NCBI GenBank assembly: GCA_013398295.1 | Contig: VZSF01007300.1 | Span: forward strand, 62,001 to 126,000 | Origin: Chionis minor | Lineage: Eukaryota > Chordata > Aves > Charadriiformes > Chionididae | Direction: 5' to 3' | Length of the DNA: 64,000 bases | Shown here: positions 22,906 through 35,000 of the stretch, piece by piece | Layout: every line of letters begins with the position of its first letter | Position numbering within the stretch: position 1 is the stretch's first letter | Made by a program: the position numbers and the translations under genes | The notes under the pieces: model-generated | Databases searched by the model: none | Seen by the model: the letters and a program-made list of their open reading frames with translations, nothing else | Told to the model about the DNA's origin: nothing

Positions 22906-23070
22906 GTGATGCCAGATGTGATTGCATCTCCTCAAAACAAAATACTTACAGGTAGCTGTGGACTGTGATTTTTTTTTTTTTTTTAAATGTTAGAAAGCGT
23001 TTGTGATCCTTGAATGTTTTGTAACTGGAGATTAGCTTTTGATTGACTTCGTGCTGTTGCATTCATTGAT
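22906..23070 (-). repeat. Inverted repeat, right arm
   Basis: Mate of 21997-22190 in opposite orientation. I estimate about 85% identity outside indels by eye. No clear target-site duplication was found at the outer ends. Confidence 0.85.
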
Positions 23071-26000
23071 TCACGTGTTTTGTGTAATGTGCCTGCGTGC
23101 TGGCTAAGTCACAGCAAGCAGTTTTGGAATCGCGGTAAGTAACTTTATAGTTGCCTTCAGGTGTGCGAGGTGGCCTTTAGGGGAAGAGGACTACTGTTGT
23201 ATTTCGCAGCTCAGTGCCTGGCTGCGGGCACTGATGGAGAAACTCTTCAGTGACTTCCAAGAGCGGCTTCAGGTCTCCCTTCCGGTATCTCTCCCAATTA
23301 CACTTTAGTTAAGATTTCTCTTTTAGTTTATTTTATTTCTTTTTAGTTTATTCTGTTGAGTTTATTTTATCCCATTCTGAAAGTTATGTTTGTGGTAATT
23401 AATTCTGCCAAAAAGCCTGGAGAGGAATGGTGGTGCAGGTCCCAGTGACTTTGTTGCAGTGATTCAAGAAAATCTCTCAGTTCCTGTAGAAAGCATTTTT
23501 GACGTGTCCCTGTAAAATCCCACAGGCGCTTCCAGGAAAACGTTGTCGCTAGGCTTTCCCACCTTGATTTCTATTCCCAAGTAAGAAAATATGGAAGGAG
23601 AAAGCTGGACTGACTCGCCCGCCGGTGCGACTGCCGGAGCGGGGTGAGGGAGGGTGTGGGAATTGGGGCTCACGGTCTCCAGGGAGGTCGGTGGAAGCCG
23701 ATCGCGTTGCACACAAGGCCAGTCATGCATGCTGTTTTGTTGTCTTTTTTGAGGCAGCTTTGAAATGACTTCACAGCTGAGTGTTAGGGAAGGTCTCCTA
23801 GAATGGATCTAGACATGAAAAGGAGTTTGTTTACGGTGCACGGCAGCTGAGGTTTGGGTGATTATTCCGTGGCAAGGATGGGATTTGTTTTGAATAGCCA
23901 CGCTAAATTTTCACATCAACTGGAAGGTCCTCACTGTCTAACCTCATTCTGTTGTGAGCAAGAAGAGGAGCTACTTCTTTGAGGAAGACCCACCTCAATC
24001 ACAGCCCAGAGGCTAAAATAGTTCTTAGAGATGTGACTCTAGCAGTAGTGCTGCTTTTCTTTTCTTTTGAGATCTTCCCGTAGGTTTTCCCTCCCTGGTG
24101 AATCTCATATCTGCTACAGCCTTTAAAGCTTGAGAAGTGACTCTGAGAGGCAGAGGAGCTGGCATTTCTTCAGGCCTCTGTCATGAGGTGCCTCTGTGTA
24201 GCATCCCTCCCGAGCGCTGGATGCTCTCCCGGTGTGCAGAGACCATCGGTCTGTAGCTGTCGGTACTTGCTCATGTGGTGGCGAGTCCCTCATGTCCCAA
24301 ACTGTGGGACAGCTGCCTCTTCCAGAGGCTGTTTCAGCCTCTGCAATACCCTTTTCCCCAGCAAGGAAAGTAAGTGTTGTCTCCGCTTGGGCACGTAACT
24401 GTGATGCCTTGTGTTGATGCCCTTAAAATCGTCATTTTTTTCATGCTTGTGTGTGCAAGTACCAACCCCCTTGTTTGTAAACTCCCCTTTGACTCAGGGC
24501 AGAAAGAAGCCACAGTGAGAGGCGTTTGCCTGGGTTACGCCTGCCTTTGCTCTGGGGACGTGCGTGCTGTCAAAAGCTGAACGCTTTAATTCCTCCAGCT
24601 CTCGGGGCCAAGAGTAAGGAATTCCAAATTAAACAGATTAGCTGCGAGCTCCGAACTTCTCCCAGCTGTGCCTATGCCCCAGAGAGCGAGCAATGTAAAT
24701 ATAAGTTCACATTACACTTTGAAGCCGGTGTGTATTTTTGACAGTTACACTAGTTCCTTATTTTCTAGAAGTAATGAAATGAGTAATGCAGTGGGAGACT
24801 TAATCCATGCATATATCCCAAATACAAGTGAAAGCTGAGAAATTCCTGTTTCCCGTCAGTTGTGCCTTTTGCTTATGTTTATTTCAGAGGTATAGGTTGG
24901 AGAGCTTTTTTTTGTTCTTGTGTGTCTAGGAGAGGTAGAGCAGAGTTAAATAAAAGTGCAGCCATATGTAGTCTCAAAATAAAATTTGAGGCAAATCAAC
25001 ATAAATCAAGCAGTATTTTACATAGAAGGTACGCTTCAAGGTTTTTTCGCATAGTTAAGTAATAAAACGGTGATACAAAGAATATGGCTGTAAAATACAG
25101 AGATAAATCTGCCGTATTTTACTTGGATATCACAAGGGTTTACAAACGTTTAGGGTATTTTATATACCATATGTGCTTTATTGCTTAAACTGCAGAGAAT
25201 TTGTGCTTTCCTGTGAGACTATTACACTTTATGGCAAAATGCTTGAAGAATTGTCTACATATTTGTATGAGAAACGGTAACAACTCATATGGTATCGTTA
25301 TGGGACAGTTTCACCATGCACAGTATGCAGAGCCTTGCATTAAATTTCTACACAGCCTATTTTCAAGGGACAAAATTGTTCCTGGAAATATAATTGAGGT
25401 GTAGTAGTGTATGGGCTCCATAGTTGTTCCGGAAGGGTGGAAATACAACGACCAGGTGTTGTCCACAGAGTGGCTTGTGCGAAGAGCTCAGCTTATTTTG
25501 AAGGATTGTGTTATTAACCGTTTTTTCACACTGTGAAAAAGGTAAATCTGCTTTTTTTGAGCTTGAAACAATTTGTGAGATTGATATTTGCCCAATAAGA
25601 CCCCACTCTGCAATGGCATGTGTAAGGGTATGTGCTGAAGTGCTACAAAGAGAATTTATTTAGAGAATGTATATATAGCTTAGCAGTTTTGAAGCCAGGA
25701 TGGCCTCTGGAGCTAGAGAGGCTCTCCTGGAATGTGCTTATAAAATTATGCTTTTCTGTGTGTTTCGGAATGTGAGTACTGTCTATTAAACGTTCCTTGC
25801 TTTATGCTTAGCAGAAGGGAGGTGTTTCCCTGCCATTCCCCACTAGCTGACCCCATGCTCCTCCAGTATTTAAAAAAAGGACTTCTGTGTTTAAATCCGC
25901 AGGGATGCGCCTGAGGGTTTTAGCTGGTGCCAAACCTTAGGGAAGACCCTGGGAGCGAGATGCTCAGGGGGTTCACGTGCGGGCTGTGCTGGTTCAGGTG

Positions 26001-27394
26001 CTGCTGCTTCCCTGCCGTGGAGGCGGCGAAGCAAGGTCATTCCACCAGGGTGGTGGGGGACATTACTGGATGACAAGTCGGTGTCCTCAGCCAGCTGAGG
26101 ACCACGCCGTGTCTGAGTTAAAAGTACCAACCTCAATACTTTGAATCGCACCTTGGAGCGAGTAGGAAGTTGTTATTACTATTTGACTGTGGGAAGAGGT
26201 AACAGTATTCCCCAGCACGGCACAAAAGTTGAGGAGTGTTTTCACTGCAGATTTGATCTGGGATTTTCAAAGCAACAAAGGACCCGGTAATAGCTACAGC
26301 CTATAAAATCTCTCAATAATAGGATAGAATTTCTCTTCCTTCCATCCTTGAGGTATTAAAATGAAGAAATTAAGCTGCAACTACCTTTCATTAAATGCCG
26401 AGGGACCGAGTTAATCTGATAAATGGGAAGATTGTTTTCAGGCAGAAAAGGAGTTGAGATGAGTCGTGGCTTTTGGGATCACTGGAATTGATGCGTTTAG
26501 GATCAACTGTTATTTCAGCTAGCTTTTCTGTTTGTAGTTTCCATATTCTAAAAATGGTATTTCCTGTCGCATATCTGAACGAGATACCACACGTGCTTGT
26601 AATTTAAATGTTATGGGCCACGTAACATATGTAGTAATGGAGATCGATGGCATCTTGTATCGTTTTCCTCTTACCCAAAACGTTTGGGTTACATTTACGT
26701 GGGTCCCATGGGAGCTTTTTGTAGTCAAAACACATCTGTCCTAAAGCCTGAGTTTATTGCCATTTTGAGGAAGAATGTCCTACTTCTTATGAAGGAATTT
26801 GCAGCAATTTTTAGAACAAAAAAGAACTGGAGAGAAAAGATTAATTTGTTGTGTTGTGCAGATGTAAGAGTGTCAGAGAACAAGCTACGTAAAGTAGCAT
26901 AAGACTGTAAATATCTTTTTTTCTTTTAAATACTAGATGAATGGTGCTGCCTCTAGCACACAAGAGGGTGCATTTCCTTTCATTAGTATGACATTATACA
27001 AACAGCTTTTAAACATCCATTTGTATTTCTTTCCTCCATTCCTAGCAGTCAGTTTTGGGGATCAGTGAGCAACAGTAGGGGAACTGCTATCTATTTCAAC
27101 ACTTACTTCTTGTGTGTGTATTTTCGTTAACATCAGTATCATTTTTTTGTGAAAAACACATTTCTGGAAAAGTAATGCAAGGTGAAAGCTACAGCCTCTG
27201 ACAGGTACGTGAAGGGTATTGTAACTGCAGATGAGAGCTCCATCTGCAAAAGTGGTTTTCTTCATAGACATTTATTGACTGAAGTTAAATATTTGGCAGG
27301 TGAATTTCAAACATCTTTGTTTTGTAAAAGAAAAAAACCCCTGCCGAATAATCTGTAACATCATGTTTTAAAAAGTGAATAGCCAACAGACATC

Positions 27395-27414
27395 GGGGCG
27401 GGGCGGGGGGAGGG
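27395..27414 (+). other. G-quadruplex / GC-box motif
   Basis: Pattern G4-C-G4-C-G6-A-G3: four G runs with one-base loops, also containing overlapping GGGGCGGGG Sp1-type boxes. It is isolated in AT-rich intron about 170 bp before a small CpG cluster. Confidence 0.7.
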
Positions 27415-30043
27415 AATCAACATCTGGAAGTCATAAAGGACAATGAAAAACTTCATTTCTAGTGAGAAAGGGAGACAGGCTGCAGAATGTGTTCTTTAAA
27501 CAACATTTGTATTTACTTACATTCCCGTTTTATGTTTCCTTTTTCACTCGCACATGTCAGTGTTTTGCTGCCGTGGTACCGAGTAGCTGTGCCGCGTCGG
27601 GCGGCTGAACTCGCCGTCATTTCCGCTGAGCTTCACGCCCTCTCCCTGCATCATCCCCAAAGCCCCTCCGGAGAGGAGGGAACGGCCTTCTCTCCCCTCG
27701 CTCGGTGTCGTTTTTGCTGTCCCTGGCTGTCCCTTATCTCCTGTAAATGCCAGAGGAGTTTTTAATGGTAGCCTTTGAGGCTGCTTCCTCATGCTCTCTA
27801 TTTACCGGCATGCCCATGCAATCCTGGCTGTTGGAGGAAAAAAGTCATGCCCCAAGTTAGCATGGCATAAGCTCTCATTAACAAACGAGGCTTGTGAAGA
27901 TGAAGGGAGGTCTGAAAACTTTGAAACTTCCTGATCTAGAAATAATCAATATCTACTGCTGAAGGAGCAGCGCCGGCAAGCAGAGGGAAAGGAGGAGAAG
28001 GGCGTGGAACCGGAGGAAAAAATGATGACCAAGTCAGAGACCAAATAGCTGTAATTTTTCTTTCCATTGCTACACTTCATTTTGATGAAGTGATTGTGTG
28101 GGTGAGGGATACACTGGTAGCTGTGTGTGTCTGAACTATGACAGTCATTTGTAACTTGTTTGCTCCTTTTCTTTCTCTCTAAGTGGAGAGGAGGGCGCTT
28201 ATAAAATAACTAGCATAGTGCAAATATTTTTACCGAACAAAAAGGTCGAGAGTTCAAAAAATAATGAAGGACCAGAGTCCTCCTCCATTGCAGCTCGTGT
28301 TTGCTCGGCAGCAGAGCAAGCGAGCTGGGCCACGGCTTATGGTACTTTCTTCAAGGCGATACACTGGCCGAGAAATAATGGGGAAATGGTAAAAACAATG
28401 ACTCGTAGCATAAGATTTCACTTGGCTGAACTTTGGCATCTCTAGAAATGAACTGTTCTCTCAATGCTACAGATAAAGAATGGCTTTCGTGGTTAAGTGA
28501 TTATATGCTGTAGTGCCGTGCAATTAATAAACGGCCTAACTATGGCTGGCTGTACACCAAGGGGAATAGCTTTAAGTCATCGTTATCTAACTATAATTAC
28601 GGAGTAATGTATGTGCAGGTGGCTTTGTCTATGAACTCTGCCTTCCTTGTGCTTTCAGGCAAACATGAATATGTTCTGACATAACAGGAATAAGTTTTTA
28701 TCAAATGAACGATGTTTATATGTGCCCTGTGGTGCTTCATTGTACTCGATGCCTCCTCAGTCATTAGCAATTTATTCCTCGCTCCTTCATCAGTCAGGAG
28801 CAGTGGGGAGGAAAAACTTTGTGGATGACATATATAAAGATACAGCGAGCGTTTACATTTCAGTGCATGATTTAAAACCATGAAGGCAAGATTAATTATT
28901 TACTGGATGCAGTCCTGCTTTGAGGACATCTAGCTGAGCCCTTTACCAAAGATACTTTGTTTGACGAAGTGTAGTTGATTAATTGGTTTAAAGACCTACA
29001 CTTTTTCCAGACTGCCAGCCAATTCAGTGCTCAGCAGATGCACACGTTGTTACTTGTCCTTGACTTGTGTTTCACCAGTGTTTTATCTCTGGTAGATGCT
29101 TGTAGTCTACCATTCAACAGGGTTGCGTCACTCATTCTTAGGGGTAACTTTCTTGTTTATAAGTCTAATGCTTCTCCACCCCCCTCTAACGTGTCCAGTC
29201 TCTAAAAACCTAAGTCAAGGTTGAAGGAACTGATGTGAAGCAATTCCTGCCCAGGTCTGGAAAGTATCTGGGACCAAGCTGTGCGTCCTGCTCCTGGCAG
29301 GAGGCACCTCAGACAGCAGCATGGAGTGGGTGATGAGCCGCAGGCCAGTTCTGGTGGCCAAAACACGCTCCTCGCTGCCTCTCACCTAGGGATGCTCATG
29401 CAACCCCGCTGTTGCCTGTGCTTGTCACAGGAGAACGTCTGCCTTGGAGGGACCTCGGGAACTGGCTGCTCATTCCATATGTTATGTCGGTGGGCTGGTT
29501 TTGCCCTGATGGCTGTACTATGTGTACCTTTGCCTTCAGCACTGAGTTACTACAGCTTTTGAACAACAAAAAAATTTATCCCCTCTCGCCCTCCAACAGC
29601 TGCACCGTTCTTAGTAAAATACTCTTTTGTTTAATGGGGAGAAGGAGGGGAAACCTCACCTGGAGCAGATGCCTGGTATGGAAAATCTCTGTCCATATTC
29701 CAAGCTACACATAAGCTGTATAGTAGAAAGTGTCATGCAAGCGGTCCTGTACTGCTGTGGGCCTTTCAGCTCTCTCTGATCTTGAGGCGACATACATCAG
29801 ATGTTCTGAACAGCCCATAAAGCTTCGATCTCCCTTCGATCCCCAACTTGGGAGAGCAGCAGGGATTCATGGGCCTCTTACCTGTTTCTGCGTGGCTATC
29901 TCAGATTATAAACCACAAAGTATGCTGGATTTGTGAACTGTATGCACATTTTGAGCTTTGTGTGTTTTGAATTTTATAAGGGTTGGGTTTGTTTTGTCTT
30001 TCAAGAGAATTTATTTCTGCTCGTGTCTGTTGTTTCTTCGTAG

Positions 30044-32037
30044 ATGGTTTGCGGGTGATACGTGTGCAAGTGCCTCAAGTTTCTCTGACAAGATGTGCTC
30101 CACAAATCCAGCAAATTGGGTCACCTTCGATGACGAACCGCTCTTCCAGTCGCCTCAGAAATCGGTTGATAATCAGAGTAGTTGTAAAGCAAATGGCCTT
30201 AAACTCAATCTGTCTAGTGTGCATGAGTCTTCAAGTAGGTCATCTTCTACCGGCAGCACTCCACTCTCGTCTCCTGTAGTTGACTTCTACCTAAGTCCTG
30301 GACCCCCCAGCAACTCTCCACTTACTACTCCTACCAGAGACTACCCAGGAAGTCCGTGCATCCCAAAGCCTGGGATTCACATCCTTTATCCCATCCCTGA
30401 ATGGCCATCAAATGTTAACCTTCTTCCATCACCTGGAATTTGCTCATCCGTAGCCTCACAGAAACCGAGCAGCCTTCCCTTGAACACCTCACCTAATCAC
30501 CATCCATTTAAGGCTTCGGTCTCCAAATCAACAGACGAAGGAAGCCCTAATCCGACAGGAAGCTGCGAGGAGCTAGGAGAGTTGTCGGAGGCGCTGGGGC
30601 GCTTCCCGTACTTCCAGAATGACTGTGCTTTTTCCAGTCCCTTTTGGAAGGAAGGATGCTCGCTTAGCACGTCACCAGCTACTGTCAGCACGCACAGGAA
30701 GGACAAAGCACTCGACAGGAGTGCCTGTCATCCTAAAGACAAAGAAACTTGCCACGATCAGAAAAGCCTTAACCAGGGCTCCTTCAGCTACGTCTGCGAG
30801 AGGCTTGAACACCTGCAAGCTGATAGCTGCGACGCTGCGGGAAGCCCGCCCGTCTCCAGCGCTCACACATGGCACACGCTCTCCCCCGCCGTCCCACGCA
30901 GCCTCTTCAGGAGCCGGAAGGCGGATGGGTGGCCGTTCATGCTGAGGATTCCCGAAAAAAAGAACATGATGTCGTCTCGGCAATGGGGCCCCATTTACCT
31001 TAGCATCCTAGCTGGAGGGGTATTGCAGATGTATTATGAAAAAGGCCTGGAGAAACCTTTCAAGGAATTCCAGCTGCAGCCACACTGTAAGTTGTCTGAA
31101 CCTAAATTAGAGAGCTACAACGTCTCAGGAAAAATCCACACTGTGAAGATTGAGTGCGTGTCTTACACAGAGAAGAGGAGGTACCATCCCAAAGTAGAAG
31201 TGATCCATGAGCCGGAGGTTGAGCAGATGTTAAAGCTGGGAACCACGGATTATAATGACTTCACCGATTTCCTCGTAACGGTTGAGGAGGAGCTTATGAA
31301 ACTTCCTACCATTTCTAGACAAAAGAGGAATTACGAAGAACAAGAAATGACTCTGGAAATAGTGGATAACTTTTGGGGGAAAGTCACTAAGGCAGAAGGA
31401 AAACTTGTAGAAAGTGCTGTCATCACCCATATTTACTGCTTGTGTTTTGTGAACAGAAATGCCGACTGCTTTCTAACTCTGAATGACTTGGAGCTCCAGA
31501 AGAGGGACGAGCGTTACTTTGAGAAGGAGGAGGAGAAGAAATGGATTGATATTCTTGATTGCCATTTCCATAACTGCGTCAAAGCTCAGGAATTTGAGCA
31601 ATCCCGAATTATTAAGTTTACACCCCCAGATGGCTGTAGGCTGGAACTGATGCGTTTCAGGACACGGTATAATGGGCAAGACCTTCCCTTTTCCGTGAAG
31701 GCTGCAGTAGTGGTTCAGGGGGCATATGTTGAACTTCAGGCTTTTATAAACATGTCTTCAACTCCTCCAATCCCGACGCATTTACCCCCTGTGAAATACT
31801 GTGAAAATGTTATGATACGCTTTCCCGTTCCCACACAGTGGGTCAAAGCACTTTGGACCATGAACCTCCAAAGGCAGAAATCTCTAAAGGCAAAAATGAA
31901 TAGGAGAGCGTGCCTTGGCTCTTTACACGAGGTTGAATCTGATCCCGTAATACAAGTCTCGGTTGGAACAGCAAAATACGAGAGTGCCTACAGGGCTGTT
32001 GTGTGGAAGATAGACAGGCTTCCAGATAAAAACTCAA
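30044..32037 (+). CDS. STON1: STON1 large coding exon with 49-bp 5'UTR
   Basis: Acceptor TTCTTCGTAG at 30034-30043; ATG at 30093; donor A|GTAAAT after phase-1 split codon (serine 649). It codes for 648 full codons: the disordered N-terminus, the stonin homology domain and most of the mu-homology domain. The open frame extends upstream into intron but that part has no homology and precedes the acceptor. CpG content is raised at 30.54-30.90 kb. Confidence 0.96.
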
Positions 32038-35000
32038 GTAAATAATTTTCTCCGTAAAATGATGGGCTTGGGTGCATGTCTTCACTGTTTTTATGCTTGT
32101 GTACCTCAATCAGCTTCCGTAGTTCTGTTTTTTATCTTTGCAGTGATATTGGTAGAGGCTAGAATAATCTTTTGGGAAAGAGAGAGCATTTTTGTTGGGT
32201 TTTTGAGTTTGGGGGTGTGTGTGGTTTTTGTTTGTTTGTTTTTTGTGGGTTGTTTTTTTTTTTAAAGTGCATTTTCCTACCTTATTGGATGGAGGCAGAT
32301 ATATTATTGTCAATAATTGTAACGGTGCGCTGTCATGGAAGCGGATCTCGTCATTCTGAGTAAACTTCAAATCCATAGTAAGAATGAGGGAAAGGTTTAT
32401 GCTTTCAATATACCAGCTAAGCAATGGTGGGATGGGAAGCAAACACCAGTAGGTGAAATGATTTACCCACCCAATACCATGCAGTTAATAGCAAAAGTGG
32501 TAATGTAACTGTTGTGTCTGGCTTTCTGGCATAGTTTAAGAAACGGTAGATAAGATACATAACTAGAAGGTACTGTGGTCAAACTTGTTGTAGCAAGTTG
32601 AGTGTGCTTTTGCAAAGGCTGTTGTCTATTACCACCTTCGTGGGTTTTTGTATTGAGATTGTATGCTCCTGGCAATAACTGCACTGACAAAAAATGCCTC
32701 CCACTTTATTCCTCCTCTCTGGTGATGGTACCTCACTAAAAACTAGCAGCAATAAAACCAGCTAAGTTTATAGTCATGCATGTGGGAGTTGCTAATTTCC
32801 CACCCATATTTTTCCCAAGTAAAATAGTTAATTAACCTTAATTTAATGGAGAAAATATGATTGGGGGGGGGGAGAAAGAAAATATAAAGATATCATTTTA
32901 AAATTCTAGTTGCCAGATTAATAGCCCTATACAGTACTTTTCTAAAGGCATAAAAAAATGTTGAGGAATATATTATTCTGCTTCAAGTTCAGTAGAGTTA
33001 AGGCATTTGATGCTTTCCTTGGATATGCGTTATGTGTACTTGAGGCTTTGGGGATCTGTGGAAGACAAGGGCATCTATTAAAGCATTTTGCCTAAAATAC
33101 CTGTAAAATCTCTACTTTAAAGAAGGTGGTAAGTGTGTAGTATTAACAAATAGATTGGCCTAGTCTTGTAGTGTCCTAACTGCCTGGACTAAGTACCTAA
33201 CTACCTCTTCAAAATATCCAGAAAAGATATAAGCTTTTTAAGTCCTGGTTGCAGGTATGCTAGTACTAAGTTGACATATCCACTCCCATGTTTTGTGAGA
33301 GCTAGATGTGTGTGCAGGCAAGAGTTCTCATTCAAAACTACTAAAAACAAGACCAAAGGCAAAAAAACTCATAAGGATTTTTTTTTTTTAATCTAATTGT
33401 AAATTACATTTAATTTGATCTGTTGTTTAGGTCATTATGACTTTTTTTTATTATTATTACAGTTTGATATTTGAATACTTCTGATTGATTTTTCAGTGAC
33501 AGAAGTAACAGATCAACAGAAAAACTGAGGGAACTGAAAACTGAAATGAAATGAAATGAAATGAAGAGGGAATATTATCCTGAGTCTACATATGAACTAG
33601 ATTGGTTTTGGTATTAAAAGAGCATTTGAAAGCATCCTGCACCAACGTGCTAATGTGGCAGTTCTGAGAGTGTAAATTACTGCATGGCTACTGGCAGATG
33701 AGAGCTAGTATTTTTACTAACGGTGCTGGGTGGAAATACTGGTGCCTTTTGCGTGCAGGTTGGGTGTTGCTTAAGCAATGAGATCTCTCAAACCTCGACC
33801 AACTGTGCCTTTTGATTTCTAGTGATGCGCACCACAGGAGGAACAGCACAAACATCGCTGTGGTCGTATTCAGAAATGACGTCGTGTTGACGCCATCTCT
33901 GGTTTTCCCCTTCTTTTGCTTTGGAAGAAGCTGTGGTCAGCTTGGACCTGTGGCTGATGCCATATGGTTCCTCCCAACTTGGCTAAGCCCTCCCTTTTGC
34001 ACGCGGCTTGGTACCTGGGTATCTCACGCTCCCCTTGGAGAGGATGCCGGTGGCTGCCAAGCAGTGGGCAGCGGGAGAGTGGAGGAGACGTAGCATCGGC
34101 AGATGGACTAACACAAGGCAGGGAGCCAAGCCAGAGTTAATGGTGGGGGGAGAGAAATGTCAGCGGGAGGCAGCAAGGGAGGCGCTGGGGAGACTGGAAA
34201 ATGGACAGGGAGGGTAGAGGAGTTGATGGAGAGATGTAGGAGAACCAGTGGGCGGAAGAGATTCTTCGGGTCTTCAAAATCCGTAGATATTGGCGTCTTG
34301 CACTCCAGGCTTCCAGGATTTGCACCGTGCTGCTGCGACCTGTGTGTTTTCCCAAGACTTATGGGGACTGACTGGGCAGCTTTTAATATTCTTTGCTATT
34401 TAATGTAGGTTTGCTTCTGCAGAATCAAGTCGGCAATTTAGTCAGGCAATTTTAAAGAAGATTATAAGTCTTTCAAAGTCTTTAATTCCCTGCAGTTCCT
34501 TCACCTTAAGATTTGATGTGCACAATTAACTTCAGATTTTATTATTTGAAAGTAAGAACTGGGTTTTGTGGCATTCTACAGCTTTATGGTATTTTCCACC
34601 GGTAGCTTAAACTTTTGACATTTGAATAATTCGTCTGGCTGAGATCTGCAAAATCATTTGTATCCTTGAAATGTTCATGCATTTGAGAAAACATTTTAGC
34701 AGTAATACTGCCTGGTCAAGTTTTAAACCTCTCTATCAAGTTTTCTGTGTGCAGTTAAGAGTTTAAAAATAGAGTTGTCCCAAGGCATGCCAAAAATCTG
34801 GAGGCAGTCAGACTAATAGAAATATGTAAACTTTCATAGTACACTTACTGCAGGGAGAAAAATATGCCGAGGCTTTTGCTTTCAAAGAGCCTTTGTCCAA
34901 GGCTTCTTCAAAAAACAAAGAAAGGGAAAAGCAAAGGTTGCCTGCAGTTACATTGTGACTCTGTTTATAGACATCGAAACAGGAGAGGATCCACTGGATT

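Larger units (their letters stand above)
18968..30043 (+). other. STON1: STON1 5' intron (inferred)
   Basis: About 11 kb between the CpG island and the first coding exon. It holds a large inverted repeat at 21997-23070, small CpG-rich patches at 21.77-21.87, 23.62-23.70 and 27.57-27.72 kb, and a G-quadruplex-type motif at 27395. No coding exon or CR1 copy recognised. Extra noncoding 5' exons of STON1 could be present but cannot be told from sequence alone. Confidence 0.55.

Noticed and set aside
29958..30092. 45-codon upstream extension of the STON1 frame
   Set aside because: It precedes a good splice acceptor at 30043, lacks similarity to stonin, and the human start corresponds to 30093.
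30497..31679. Minus-strand frames opposite the STON1 coding exon
   Set aside because: Shadows of a conserved sense exon; no independent similarity.
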